Under the pieces are notes generated by a model. The model was given only the letters and a program-made list of their open reading frames with translations, was not told the origin of the DNA and did not search any database. Shown one piece after another: positions 11,247 through 23,348 of a stretch of 64,000 nt of DNA (its first letter is position 1; the number at the start of each line of letters is the position of its first letter). This DNA comes from Monilinia fructicola (taxonomy: Eukaryota; Ascomycota; Leotiomycetes; Helotiales; Sclerotiniaceae). A program made the translations under genes and the position numbers. Location: the NCBI GenBank assembly GCA_008692225.1, contig VICG01000005.1:2057001-2121000 (forward strand), given 5' to 3'.

Positions 11247-13822
11247 TTAGCCCATCATACTGGTTTCATCATCTTCTTCATCGTCTCCTTGCTCTAGACT
11301 TTCGATGGCTTCTTTGATTTGTTGACTTGCCTATTTTTGGGTTAGAAGTAGTAGTAGGAGAAGATTTGGAATGAAATGACTGAATATGACTGAACATACC
11401 TTTGGATCTAAGTTTAGAGCAATGGTGAAATGTCGAACTGAAGCACCCTTTTGTCTGATACTCTTATAAAGTTTTCCCAGCAAGAAGTGAACCATTGCCT
11501 CATCAGGAGCTAAATCTTTGAGGATTTTCAATTCTTTCTAAGGCATCATCCATGTTGCCCATTGTCATTAAGCATCGAGCTTTCTTGAACCGGGTCAATG
11601 CTGATTTTCGGATCTAGTTCAATAGCTTTCTTGAAATATGCAAGTGCCAGTGCTTTGTTTCCCTTCTTGTCAACAACACTTCCCATAAGGCCCAATAGTA
11701 CCGCATTCGTTGGGTTGATTTTGGAGGCGGCTTCAAAGTGGATGAAAGCTTTATCATAGTTACCCATTTTCTCATAAACTTTACCAACACCATAGTAGGC
11801 ATTGTAGTGCCGCCTATCAACAGCCATTGCATGTCTGTATGAGGTAAGTGCTTTGTCATACTCTTCATTCATGACGTGCTCATGACCTTGAAGGGTGAAC
11901 GCATAAGCAAATTTAGGATCGAGTTGTGTAGCCCGCTTGAAACATCGCAAAGCTTGTTCATGATCTCGCATAAGTGACCAGGAATTTCCCAAGGCACACC
12001 AAGCCTCTGGTGATTTCCATGATGAATCCACCAATTCATGGGCAAGGAAAGCAAGATCAGTTTCTCTCTTTAGGTGCCAAAGAACAGTAGAATAAATCTC
12101 CATATCCTCAAAGCGCGTTGGAGCTAGTTGTCGGATCCGTTTGTATAGGGTTTCTGCTTCGACATAGGATGCTTGTTCGTAGTATGCACGCCCCATTCGT
12201 GACAATACCCAAGGAGTGTCCTGCTGTTGAGGAGATAGTGTGGAAAACGCCTCCAAAGCTTGATGAGATTGAAATTTCGCAAGTAAACTATACCCCGTAC
12301 CGAACTTCTTAAACAAATCAAGAAGCCATCTTAAAGCTTCCTCTCGAGTTCCGGAATCTGACTCAGAAGATCTAGCACCAGAAGACTTTGAAGACACAGG
12401 CGCTCGAGATCTTATCTCTCCTTCCCTTTGGTCTAACTCCATAGAATCTTCTATTGGTTTTCGATTACCGCTCACCTGTCTGCCGGCAGTCGAGGCTCCG
12501 GCGGGTCGCATAATTTTTGATATCGGAGGTCTGGCTTTTTTCAATTCTCGTCCAGGAGCTGGCCCAACAGTCGCAAGAGTATTGGAGGATTTGTTACTTG
12601 CTGGACGAAATTGATTGATCAATCTTACACTCCTTCTTTGAGGTGCTCCAGGATCTTCCGAGGGCTGTCTCGCTACTACTTGTCCGGATACATTTCGCTT
12701 CCTGTCTCCACCCGGTGCTGTAACAGAATTGTGGCGGGAATTGTGTACCGCGCTAGTGTCTTCTGAAATCTCCGCAGCGGCCTTTTGGAGTCTTTTCGAA
12801 GTCATGGACCGACCCATCTTGGGAACATCCAAATCCATGCCGAGTCCCTGCAGTGTTCGGTTCCTGCGAACCGGGGCCTGTGGAGGTTCCATATTGATAG
12901 GAAATGCTGTGACCACGCCGGGTTCTTTTCGACCGGGTACTATGGAATAATCCAGAGGGGCACTAGGGCCAGTAGGTGTTTCCATTGTATCAGAGGTAAG
13001 ACTGCCAACTCCAGTCCCAGGGAGATTTGTAAGACTGGGATTGCTCTCGGCGAGTTTTGAGGATGCAGAAGTAGTAAGTGATCCAAAAAGACCACCAGGG
13101 AATGACCGAGAGGAAGAATTATTATTGAATGGATCCGCGGGGTCGCTCTGATAAGATCGTGCGCTGGGTCGAGATGGTTTAGGCTCTTCCACGAAAAAGG
13201 TTTCCATCGGCCCCTCCCGCTCTTGTGTATTCGATCTTATTATTGCCTCCATCTCCACGCTCATCCTAAAAGTGCTAGACACCCTAACATTGGTACCCAT
13301 ATCACAAAGATTAGTAAACGCATCCCACATGAATGGATTCAATTTCAGCGCATCTTCAAAATAACCGATCGATTGCTTCTTATCATCAAAGGCTCGATAT
13401 AGCTTCCCTAATAAACAACAAACTGCAGATGCGTCTGGATATGGATGTCGAGTGTATTCCGTATGTTTGCCGAATGAGTTCTGCCCGCCCCAACAGCCTC
13501 TATTCTTTTCTAATGCCACGATTCCCTCCTTCAGTTTCCCCAATTCAAGACATGCTTGCGCAAAGATATATGCGCAACCAAGGTTTCCCATCTTAGAGCC
13601 TGGACCCTTTACGACCTCGAAGGCAGAAGCGTAGTCACCAAGTCGTAAATGACATAACGAGAGAAGGTAAGAGGAATCGGGTCCTTTCGGGGTGTAAGCG
13701 TGCAACCTTTCTGCGAAGAAAAGGGCATTATTCAGGAGGTTGTTGTCAATGTTATAATAAATGAGTTGACATAGTTGAGCCGTGATAAAAGGATTAATAG
13801 TTTCTTTCCTCGAGGGAGGCAT
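11247..13822 (-). CDS. CDC27: Anaphase-promoting complex subunit 3 (Cdc27/BimA/Apc3)
   Basis: TPR scaffold of the APC/C ubiquitin ligase that binds the IR tails of Cdc20/Cdh1. Exons 13822-11400 and 11330-11247 flank a 69-nt GTATGT..TAG intron. The longest open frame begins upstream at TTG; the true start is ATG 13822 (MPPSRKE). N-terminal TPRs include LIYYNIDNNLLNNALFFAER and LKLNPFMWDAF. A Ser/Pro-rich disordered insert of about 250 residues follows, then a tandem C-terminal TPR array (WCALGNSWSLMRDHEQAL; ALTSYRHAMAVD). Two extra bases break the frame, in the T4 run 11605-11608 and the T3 run 11535-11537. Removing one base from each gives a continuous 834-aa protein ending in an acidic tail, and every exon phase closes. 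In yeast this gene is essential, so assembly error is the likelier cause. Confidence 0.93.
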
Positions 13823-14984
13823 GTTGTGGAATCGCGAAGGGTGCAACTAGATCAAATTCGCAGACTGTGTGTTCGCTATGATGTTCTCGCCATTAAGACA
13901 GCAGAGCTCTGGATCGTCCTTCGATTGTTGTAAACTCGATCTATCGACAAGATTCCCTTTGTTGATTGCCCTGGGCTTGGACAAAAGGGAAAAAGCTCTC
14001 ACGCGCTTTTCGTTATTTGATCGATCTGATGAATGTGAACCTCTTGTAGCTCCACCAAAGCTATTTCAGAATTGATGACATTAATATTATCTTGTGTTGT
14101 TGTTGGAGAAGGTAGGTAGAGGAAAGCGAGTAGAAACTTCGTAGAAACAATCGTGAAGTCGCGGAAACAGAGTTGTTGGTATAGCTAGTAACTATTTATC
14201 TCTCAATGTGACGAAGGCGGAAAGACAAGAAGACAAGCAGGCAGGAGAAAGCTAACGAGTTGTTGCTTGTGAAAAAGCAAAGGCTGAAATGGAGCCCTAA
14301 CCACCTCGAATATCAAGTGCGTTTCCAGCTGAAGGAAGGTGGTATGAATCTTGAGTAGAAAATAAATAGTAGCAGAAGAAGAAGAAGAGAAGAGAAGGAG
14401 GAGGACGAGAAGGAGGAAAGCTGAATACGACAATGCGAAAGCAAATGCGAATTCAGAATTCGACCGCTCTTGTGAATTGGTTATAATAAATTAGTCCTTG
14501 CTATTAGTTTCAGGATAACATCAAAACCTTGCGCGACCTCGACCTTCTTAATTTTCTTCTGTTCTGTTGTTTGTATGCACGCGGTGGGAATGATTGGTTG
14601 CAGACAATATTCACCCAGCAACAATCGGTGGTTGGGGGGGAATTTTATATTAGTAAGCAAGGTCTCCACCCACCTGCAATGGCAATTCACATCTGTTCCT
14701 TGCAGACCTCAGCCTTGCGAAGAAACTCAATCTCCACACGCAACCTCTAGAATACCTCTAGAATACCTCTGCTGAATACTGTCATCCGGTCGTTGTCTAT
14801 TTGAAATCTAGACTTACAGAAAGTTTGAGCAGTAGAGGGGAGAATATCAAGTCGGATACCTTCTTCTACACGCATAATATCAAAGGCGTCGTGTTGTCCG
14901 CTGATCCGGAAAAGGCCAGATCCTGAAAAACATTATTATTTTGCCTTTCTTCAATTTCGACATCATCCTTTCGACTCTTACAAA
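13823..14984. other. Divergent intergenic region between CDC27 and SND2-like gene
   Basis: No gene supported; must hold both promoters. Includes a purine tract (GAAGAAGAAG..GGAGGAGG) at about 14376-14420 and a tandem ctagaatacct at about 14746-14770. Confidence 0.5.
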
Positions 14985-15470
14985 ATGGCACAGAAAGCGA
15001 AAAAAGATCGTGCAAAGGCCAACATCCAAACACTAAACTACCTTCACTATGGAACTCTTCTCGTAAACACTCTGTTCTGCCTCTTCCATTTTTTGCTACG
15101 ACCCCGGAATATGTGGGCCTATGTCCTTTTCTCAATCGCGCCCTGGATTATCGAATGGTTCCTCGAACGTAATAGTCGTCCTAAATTTGATCAAGCTGGA
15201 AAAATGGTCTCCGCGGGAGAAGATCTCGCAGCGCCAGGATTGACGGAATATATGTTCGATATCATATGGATGCATTGGTTATCACTATTTGCCGTTATCA
15301 TATTCGGTAATTGGGGTTGGATCATATTCTCGGTTGTACCAATATATGGGGTTTACAAGGTGTTTGGTCTGTGGTCGGGAGCAAAGGGTATGATGGGCGG
15401 TGGCCAGGGAGCACAGGTACCCGAAGACCAAATGCCGATAGCAGGCAATAGAAGACAGAGAAGGCAATAA
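14985..15470 (+). CDS. SRP-independent ER targeting protein, TMEM208/SND2 family
   Basis: Single exon, 161 aa, ATG in context caaaATGGC. The charged N-terminus MAQKAKKDRAKANIQTLNYL is followed by hydrophobic segments at about residues 23-40, 45-60 and 97-125, and ends in a basic QRRQ tail after a Gly-rich stretch. This order and length match the DUF788/TMEM208 family, whose yeast member Snd2 helps deliver tail-anchored and other membrane proteins to the ER independently of SRP. It converges with the DUF3605 gene (128 bases between stop codons). Family membership is fairly sure; function is by homology. Confidence 0.88.
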   Translation: MAQKAKKDRAKANIQTLNYLHYGTLLVNTLFCLFHFLLRPRNMWAYVLFSIAPWIIEWFLERNSRPKFDQAGKMVSAGEDLAAPGLTEYMFDIIWMHWLSLFAVIIFGNWGWIIFSVVPIYGVYKVFGLWSGAKGMMGGGQGAQVPEDQMPIAGNRRQRRQ

Positions 15471-15598
15471 GGTCTGCTAAGATTGACGCATATGATTCCG
15501 GCCAAGGTCATACGGATCAGGGTTATAACATGCTGAACGGAGTGAGTATCGTACATACGAGCTCTCATACAGATGCATATTCCTGTATATACATCATT

Positions 15599-16441
15599 TT
15601 ATACATTTCTGTTCGTCCAGAACTCGATATCTTCCTTCTGGACCCCTCTAATAAGGACGTGGATATGTTCCAGAGCTCTCACACTCTGTAACGCTACCCA
15701 GTTTTTGAACCACATTACTCTATCGTTGCCACCCAATCTATCAGAAAATGTTCTCTTCACAAAATCTTCAATGATTCTCCTGCTCTCATCCGTCACATCT
15801 CCGTTGCTGTCATCGGTGGCGATGGGGGTTTTCGACCACACCACGAAATGGGTAACATCTTTCGAGAGACCATATGGCCAATCATTGAGCAATATCTTAT
15901 AATCGGAAGTATTCTCGAAAGGGGTTGACGAGAGATAGGTAAATGGTGGAGAGCCCCATGGAAGTCGATGTTCGAGGAGATAGTTCATCATACTACCATA
16001 CTCGGCTTTGGTAGCTGCGGACCATGACATATAACGTCGAAGATCGGAAGGTTTTCGTTTAAGGATTGAAAGATTATTTGTCGCTTTATGAGAATTAGAA
16101 TTAGGCAAAAATGTACAAGGTCATGTGAGAGAGCTACGTTGGGTGAGATCTGACGTATCATGTATCACGGCCCTAGAACTCATTGTTATCACACTGGTGA
16201 TACTTCATTATATTCTGTGGTCTCTTATGATCATATGAATATTGTGAGGGAATGAAACTCATTTCGTCAATACAATCACAAAAAACTCACCTATGATCTC
16301 TTTCAATTCTTCCCAATCATGCAAATGAAATTCTTCATCTGTTTGTGACAAGACCCATCTATCTGTATCTGTAAGAGGGAACGGTGAATCCGCATGTACA
16401 CCATCTTTCTTCTCTCTATTCTGATTGACTGATTCTCCCAT
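15599..16441 (-). CDS. DUF3605 / N-acetylglucosamine-induced protein 1-like
   Basis: Exons 16441-16291 and 16083-15599, 211 aa. The intron (207 nt, GTGAGT..AAAG with TTCTAATTC before the acceptor) keeps frame. Exon 1 holds LTDTDRWVLSQ and HDWEELKEIIG. Exon 2 holds LKRKPSDLRRYMSWSAATK, NYLLEHRLPW and NDWPYGL..THFVVWSKTPI, the conserved pattern of the DUF3605 family that includes Candida Gig1. Gig1 is induced by N-acetylglucosamine; no biochemical activity is established. The intron is longer than most in this window. Tail-to-tail with the TMEM208-like gene. Confidence 0.85.
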
Positions 16442-16854
16442 CTTTTAACACGGCTGAAAATTACTCTTTGGGGGGCACTTTTGTTCAGCCCTGTCAATAT
16501 GATGAGGTTGATGATAGTTCGGTATTATGGGAAATCTTATCCTTATCGGGGTAAATTCGGCAAGCGAACTCCGACATCAGCAGAAAATCAAATAAGTTAT
16601 TTCTGGAGTTGACTTTCCCGCACTTTGAATTTCTCACCACTACCCCCCACAACCACCACCACCACCACCACCACTGACTTCTCCCGAGTCTGGGGTTTCT
16701 CTTAATATCAATACTCGAAGGCTCTTAAAAGTTCCAATAAGTATAGCTCACAACATCATCGAGGTATTCAATCAATTGGAACAGAGAAGGAATAAGTGCA
16801 AGGATTGAAACACAAGCCCAACAAATTCTCGATCTCTCACCGAATCTGCCGAAA
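16442..16854. other. Divergent promoter region, DUF3605 gene and CBR1
   Basis: A 413-base spacer between two head-to-head starts. Contains an (ACC)n run (about 16650-16675). No further gene. Confidence 0.55.
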
Positions 16855-17959
16855 ATGAGTACAGCACCAACGAATAAGTTCCTGTCGAAGACATATATTG
16901 ATGGGATATATATTCCATCTGGTCTATTGATATTTGGATGTTTCATCGTCAAAAAAGAATGGATCCCTTTCGCTGTTGCTCTTGCTGCTCTTCTCGGAGG
17001 GTATAAGATCTGGGCAAGTCGTAAGCTTGAACCTCGAACAAAGTCTTCATAGATTCACTTGAAACTTACATCTTTTCTAGAAGAAGCTCCGATTCTCAAG
17101 CCAACTGTCTTCCAAGATTTCGAGCTTAAAGAAAAGACCATTATTTCTCACAATGTAGCAATGTAAGTTGTACTTTCCCCCGCCTTAGCCTTCTTATCCT
17201 AACATCAGCCCAGCTATCGGTTCAGTCTGCCAAAACCTACTTCTATTCTTGGTCTCCCTATCGGTCAACATATCTCTATCTCTGCTGTCCTGCCCCAACC
17301 CGATGGTCAAAGCAAGGAAATCGTACGATCCTATACCCCTGTCTCTGGTGATCACCAACCCGGTTACTTCGACCTCCTCATTAAGTCCTACCCGACTGGA
17401 AACATTTCCAAATACATGGCTTCTTTAGTTGTTGGCCAAACCATCAAAGTGCGCGGTCCAAAGGGCGCCATGGTATACACTCCCAACATGGTTCGTCATT
17501 TCGGTATGATCGCTGGTGGAACTGGTATCACACCCATGTTACAAATTATTCGTGCCGTAATTCGAGGAAGAGCTACTGGAGATAAGACTGAGATAGATCT
17601 GATTTTCGCAAATGTTAACCCTGAGGATATTTTGTTGAAAGAAGATTTAGATGGTTTGGCCGCGGAGGACAAGGGATTCCGAGTTCATTATGTTTTGAAT
17701 AACCCACCCGAGAAATGGGATGGTGGTGTTGGATTTGTCACACCTGAAATGATCACCGTAAGCCTGCTCTGCCTGATGAATATGGTATATTAAAGCTAAT
17801 GTCATATAGAAATGGCTTCCAAAGCCAGCTGACGATGTCAAGCTCTTACTCTGCGGGCCACCACCAATGATCAGTGCCATGAAGAAAGCTTCTGAAGGGT
17901 TGGGCTTCAAAAAAGCAAAGCCAGTCAGCAAGTTGGAGGATCAAGTCTTTGCTTTCTAA
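16855..17959 (+). CDS. CBR1: NADH-cytochrome b5 reductase 1
   Basis: Flavoprotein that passes electrons from NADH to cytochrome b5 for fatty-acid desaturation, sterol synthesis and, in yeast, diphthamide formation. Exons 16855-17020, 17081-17162, 17214-17757 and 17810-17959; all phases close, 313 aa. The N-terminus has an anchor-like hydrophobic stretch ([18 protein letters not shown]). The FAD site is RSYTPVS, with [19 protein letters not shown] next to it. The NADH site shows [12 protein letters not shown] and, in the last exon, LLCGPPPMI. The C-terminus EDQVFAF is typical of the family. The first donor could be GTAAGC at 17021 (chosen) or GTCGTA at 17018, changing one residue. Confidence 0.96.
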
Positions 17960-19345
17960 ACAGACACTTACCAATAATGAGATGCAGATAAGAGCTAAAC
18001 CTAGATGTGGGAGAATCTTTGCAAAATGCAAGAGGAAAAAAAGAAATGTTGAATGGAAGGAGCAGCGTTGATTCGGTATCTACAACATAGATTATATATG
18101 GCATCCTTTTGAATTTTTCTCCAAGGGGAAGTCTTCATAGCCTTCATACCTCCAATCACTAAGATTTAGTATCTTGTCCCACAATTGGGTGCTGCTGAAG
18201 ATTCCAAAAAACATCCATCTATTTGATCCTATGATTGATTTTGTTATAGGGACAAGCCGACAGGTCACTTGCTCTTTCTGATTCATGTTGTTATTCCATC
18301 TAGGTATTTTCGATCGCGCACAAGTGGCGCTTTGTATATAAGCCTTGGATCCTCATTTCTACACTCTCCTTGAGTCCACAAGGCAGAGAGCAATCTCTAC
18401 CAGCATTCGTTCGGAGTTGTTGGGTGGCTTGTTCTTATTCCAATACAACTCCTCGAAACCTAGACTATGAGCGAGTCAGGGTATACCATTTCCTTGATCG
18501 TGTCATGTAAGCAAAGCATCTCAAGCCTAACCGTTCTAGGGCTGTAAACAGTTGCTGTCGCGTCAAACATCCTAACTTTTTAAACGCTTTCTCCACAATT
18601 GAGGCGGGGTGAGAATGTAAATTATCCATGTGGGCCGCTGGTCAGTGCGAGGAGAAACATTCTATGGGTCCCGAGACATCAAAGTTATACTCCGTAGTCA
18701 TGCAACATAATTTTTGAGTGGCCCAACCCCAAGATTCTGGCTCCATGTCGCAATAGCGCTGGAGTCATGCCTTATGAAAATTGATTTCCAAACTTTTCGC
18801 AATAAACGTATATATATGTTCTGATAATTGGGATGTATTACTGTTGGCACCAGCACCCCATCATTTATTGCTTAGAGCAAATCCTTCGGCGGCATCCCAA
18901 ATCAGTGTCAGGTTGAATGCCAATCAAGAGTGATCAAACTGCGGTTGTTACTTCCTTCAATATTAACCCGAAAACAGTTTTGTGATTCCAATGGGTTGTA
19001 ATCGAACTGGCTCGAAGAAAACGTCATTTATAGCCTCGAGTCCCGTCGTTGGGTTCACCAGTGGTTGACTTGGCTTAGCCAAACTGAACTTTCAAGCGCT
19101 TGGCCAAGCTAACGTCCGTCTACTGTCAATTTTTTATCTACACTATGCAACAGAAGAGGATACAGACATCTCTGATCTACTTCGTAGACAACTTGAATCG
19201 CTAATCATTCCCATATCAAAACGGCAATAGGCACTGCCATCAAAAAATCATTACCAAGTTTTCTTTTTTTACAAAAAGCATGTTCTTGAGTTTCACGACA
19301 CGAATCATTATACTCACATTTCTCTATAAACTTGTCTACCCGTGA
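17960..19345. other. Intergenic region
   Basis: CBR1 3' UTR, then about 1.3 kb with no recognisable gene on either strand. Confidence 0.5.
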
Positions 19346-19790
19346 ATGATTATGACAATAAATTTCAGACTGCAATTCTCTACCGTTCTCGTTTCGTTTG
19401 CAGCCCTCATTCTATCCACCCTCGCCTGCATGAACATAGCCTACACTCTCGGTTCCTCGCCCAATCTCTTTGTCTCATTCCTAGACAATCCATGCATGGG
19501 GTGGCATGGGTGCGTACCCTGTAATATAAAGTGTTCAAGTCCTTCCTTGATCAACCTCAACTTCACACATGTCCTGTGATATCCTCTCTCCAAGCCCCGT
19601 GAAGATGACAGCAATGGTGGAATCTGATACAACCAGGATACAGGAGATTACTTGTTTGGGCTTAATTTACATTGCTATAGCTAGTGGTGGTCATGATATA
19701 TTCAGCCTCATAACGCGCGTGGGAAAGCCTGTTGCACGGCTTTCGAACGCTCCGAAGTGGGGATATGTAGCACCACGTGGGATACAGTAA
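19346..19790 (+). CDS. Hypothetical small protein with signal-like N-terminus
   Basis: Weakly supported. ATG 19346 opens MIMTINFRLQFS followed by a hydrophobic stretch (TVLVSFAALILSTLACMNIA) resembling a signal peptide. A GTGCGT donor at 19510 and an acceptor after CTCCAAG at 19594 would join two open frames in phase (19346-19509, 19595-19790), giving 119 aa with a stop at 19788-19790. I recognise no domain. The region is AT-rich and otherwise gene-poor, so this may be chance or a gene relic. Confidence 0.25.
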
Positions 19791-19991
19791 TAACAAGCAC
19801 TACCGGTACATTGAGGTAACTTATTTCTTGGGGAATTTAAAGCAAAACAGAATTCATCAGTGCTACAGCCGGTATGCTGTAGATCGGGTTCTCATATCAT
19901 AAGAACTATATCAAGGGTCAGTCTGAATTAGCCATAGTCACGATACTGGTTAATGTGACAGTCATCGAAGTATAAAGGATTTTTGTTATAG

Positions 19992-20333
19992 ATGCATGCG
20001 AAGAAATGGTTATTTGAGCGCGTTTTGGGATACTTGTATGGTTGGTTACTGGTTCATGTAGAATTCAAGATCTATGAAATTTCACCAGGTTTAGATGCTG
20101 TGCGTTGCTGTATACTAAGCTTTTTGGAGGGAAGGGAATACCGAGTGAAGCTGAGGACAGGCGTTGAAAGTACTCAAAATATTGAATCTATGCCGGGCAT
20201 GAAACTGGTACCATGTATGAAAAGTTTTTACTTCTCAACTTCAAAGTTACTACATCGAAGCAAGTCTAACGCGCCGAGCAGGATCTACAGCATACCTTCG
20301 GGCTCAAGCGGAGGAGTACCAATTTCTAATTGA
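19992..20333 (+). CDS. Hypothetical ORF, 113 aa
   Basis: Begins at a true ATG and is uninterrupted. No domain, signal or family recognised; composition is unremarkable. Could be random in this AT-rich block. Confidence 0.12.
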   Translation: MHAKKWLFERVLGYLYGWLLVHVEFKIYEISPGLDAVRCCILSFLEGREYRVKLRTGVESTQNIESMPGMKLVPCMKSFYFSTSKLLHRSKSNAPSRIYSIPSGSSGGVPISN

Positions 20334-22950
20334 TGAGGCAAGACCCAAGGATGACTCTGATGTCAGTATCCCTAGAATGCGAGCAATTGACATATTAGAT
20401 AATCCATGCAGATACCATGAATCATTCAATCTGATTGGTCATTTGGAGTTAAAATAGCTTTTATAGATACTTAAAATTTAAAAAGCAGTTTTCTTTGAAT
20501 TTTTTGACGTTTTAAATTTTGCAAAAGGAGTACATAATTAAGAATTGCTTAAAGTATACATATATAGATTTTTATAATATATTTCATATGAATTTAAATT
20601 TTATTTATCAAACAAGTAGAGATATTCCTTATTATTTCGAGGATTCTCATGATTTGGTTGGTCGGCATGATCCCTGTTAAGCGAATGTGTCAATTTCTCG
20701 CATTCTAAGGGATCGAAGCTGTCATCGTGATCATTTAATCCCAGTGCAAGTCTAACTCCGCAGCTTGGGACCTAACAACGTAAGTAGCACGGCAGCGGAA
20801 TCTCATTAGAACCAAAATTAGTTTCCAGCCAACCAACTTTAATTGCAAGTGTCTTCGGGAGCAGGATTGTGATTAGTATTTCCTGCGTTTAGTGTATGGA
20901 TCTACTGTATGTAGCGATATTTGTTTATCTAAAAACATCCCTGTATGTGAAGTTTGATTCTAGATTGTTCAAAATGCCAAAGACTTTAGAAAAAATTATC
21001 ACAATATTGGAATCTGATTTCGACTACTCGATTAGTCCTTCTATATCCAATTTGAGTTTAGAATAGATCAATGATACCTATTCTAAACTTAATCTAATCT
21101 TGAGATGAATCTGAAATAAGCACCTGAGATTAGATTCCAACATTTCAATATATTCAATAAGTGTTAACTTGGATATATCTCTGGAATACGTGGATGGTTT
21201 TGATAATACAAAAAATGGTAACAAAAGGCTTAATACCAGTGGTTATACTACTGGATTGTACTAATCCCAATACTGTTTGGGAGACAGTGTAACTCAACAA
21301 GCGAAGGATAATATAGGTCTGATGGCCACTTGACCAGATGTTGCGCAGGCATGATTATCACTTGATTTATCTAGCAATGGTGGCATATTCTGAAGACGTT
21401 CGATCATTCTGATATAGCTATAATCCTTTTACCCATTTCATGAATTGCTATTTGAATTAGCAACATTTCGAATCCATGCTATTAGATAAGCGATATTAGG
21501 TCTAGTGCCAATTCCACGCTACGCCCAATACAGCCCACATAACGACCTCCCACCTTTCTCGAGACGGTGTTTCTCACGGATCCTCTCCTAGCAGATTGAT
21601 TCCACCCATCCTTACTCTTGCGTGTCAATTGTAGCAACTGCATTGAACCCCCTGAAAGCAGCCGCTTTTCTTTTGACGTTGTACGACAGATGAATAAATA
21701 TATTCAGCCTCGCCATGCAAGCAAAAGATGAGAATCCTTTCCTCTTCGCATGCCATTCAAGAACAAACCCATCTCTAGCACTCTGTCTCTCGACGCCCCT
21801 GAGCTTGATTATTCTGCCAGGTGGTGCAACCCCAAGGGAGGTTATGCCTGCTGCACGATCACCAATCAATACTCGAGTATACCAAAATGACCTGTCACAT
21901 TCCCAGTAACCCGGTTTTCGCTTTCCAAAAAAAAGGGTCGGTAGTCTAGTGCAGGCTAGTTATGCCTCATCATGCCCCGCATACCTGCATCGAACATGCG
22001 AAAATTAAATTGTTAGAACTTCGTGCGACGTGAAGAATGATGTATCCGCGGATCTCCACCTGACGTACAGTTGTGAAGTAGTCCCAGAACAGCAAAAGAC
22101 ATCTTCACAAAAGGCTTGAAATCTAAACAAGATGGAACAAAACATAAGTAAGGCCCCAGACCAGATCCGACTCGTAGTTCTGCAGCTAATTCCCGTGTCC
22201 TCAAGTCCCCTCCGTGATCAACATCGTGCGCATCGTGATCGAGACCGCAAATCTCGCCATCAACATCATCAACATGAAGAGAAACAGAGCTTATGATATC
22301 GAAAGTCGGTCGATTCTAACAACTGCCATGAAATGCTGATGCTAACCACTGAGCAAGAGATCCTGGGCGTGAGACGACCATGGTGACAGGGAAGGATGAT
22401 GCCGTGGTTCAGAAACCGTAGGGTGAAAGTAGAGCCGTGTGAAATAGATGTACAGCAACAGACCACTGAGGCGCAACGAGCAGGAATTGCACTCTCGCAA
22501 AAAGACTGCGAGATATCTCAACGATTTGAATTCTATTGCCGAAGGCCTACAAGACCAATCCACACACCCAATTCCTTCCGTGTTTTTTATTCCATTCGCG
22601 TGAAGTTGTGAGAGTTCTGACTTTAGCGCGCAAATCGGCCTTTCTCAATGCGCCTAGCGTCGTAAGATTAGGCAATATCCATAATTCTGGTAAGTACCAC
22701 CTACAATATCAATCCACATCTCTTGTATCCACCAAAAAAATCTAAAATCAAAATAGAATAACAACTTTTGTAAGTCTTTATTTTAATCATCCTATGAAAA
22801 TTTTAAATTTTATGAAAACTAACACTCGTAACGTTTTTCATGTGAAAAATAATGTGACGGGATGCCAACTGATTCATGGATTGTAGGAAAGCTGCTTGTC
22901 ATTATAACTGTATATGCTTCTTGTTTACATGATGATATTGTCCTGTTCCC

Positions 22951-23006
22951 ACCGCAACGTCGGCAATGTGGCCAGCGTTGCGTCCATTATGACGACTGTT
23001 ACAAAT
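22951..23006 (+). repeat. Degraded copy of the 8.8-kb inverted-repeat end
   Basis: Aligns by eye with 8834-8886: gc(a/g)acgtcggc, tgtggcca/tgttgcca, and gacgactgttacaaat versus gacgaccgtcacagat. In that last block the differences are C-to-T or G-to-A transitions, the pattern left by repeat-induced point mutation. Confidence 0.5.
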
Positions 23007-23348
23007 CAGCGCAATTATTGAAAATGAGAATATCATTTATTTGCATCATGTATAACTTTTGAAGAAAAACAAAGGAAAATGTATTAGCTTATTTGTAATA
23101 TTATTTTGATATTTGAACCTTGAATAGGTTGAAGAAAGTGATGTTTTGGGTGAGAAAGCGTTACACGTGCGAGGGGAACGCACCAGAACTCTTACATAGT
23201 AATTGGAGCCCTCCATCCTATAGCTTGCAATGATCAACTTATTCATACCGTCCTACCTTTTCACTTCTCGCGTATGGTATCCTAATTACCATGCTACTCA
23301 CTCCCTTACCTATCGTAACCGCTATTAACATTCCACAATGACAACTCG

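Larger units (their letters stand above)
19791..23348. other. AT-rich gene-poor block
   Basis: No well-supported gene over 3.5 kb. AT-rich stretches lie at about 20450-20640 and 22770-22850. Short frames at 19992-20333 (113 aa, ATG start), 21612-21869 and 22396-22611 have no family resemblance. One degraded repeat end is at 22951-23006. Confidence 0.5.

Noticed and set aside
11520..11615. Programmed ribosomal frameshifting in CDC27
   Set aside because: Two shifts within 70 bases, no slippery heptamer or structure seen, and similar one-base errors occur in unrelated genes.
21612..21909. Opposed ORFs of 85 and 64 codons
   Set aside because: Neither shows recognisable features; likely chance or a transposon scrap.
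22854..23006. A short MITE with gtgacggg at its left end
   Set aside because: Only seven bases of the left end match the repeat terminus; the right end alone is convincing.
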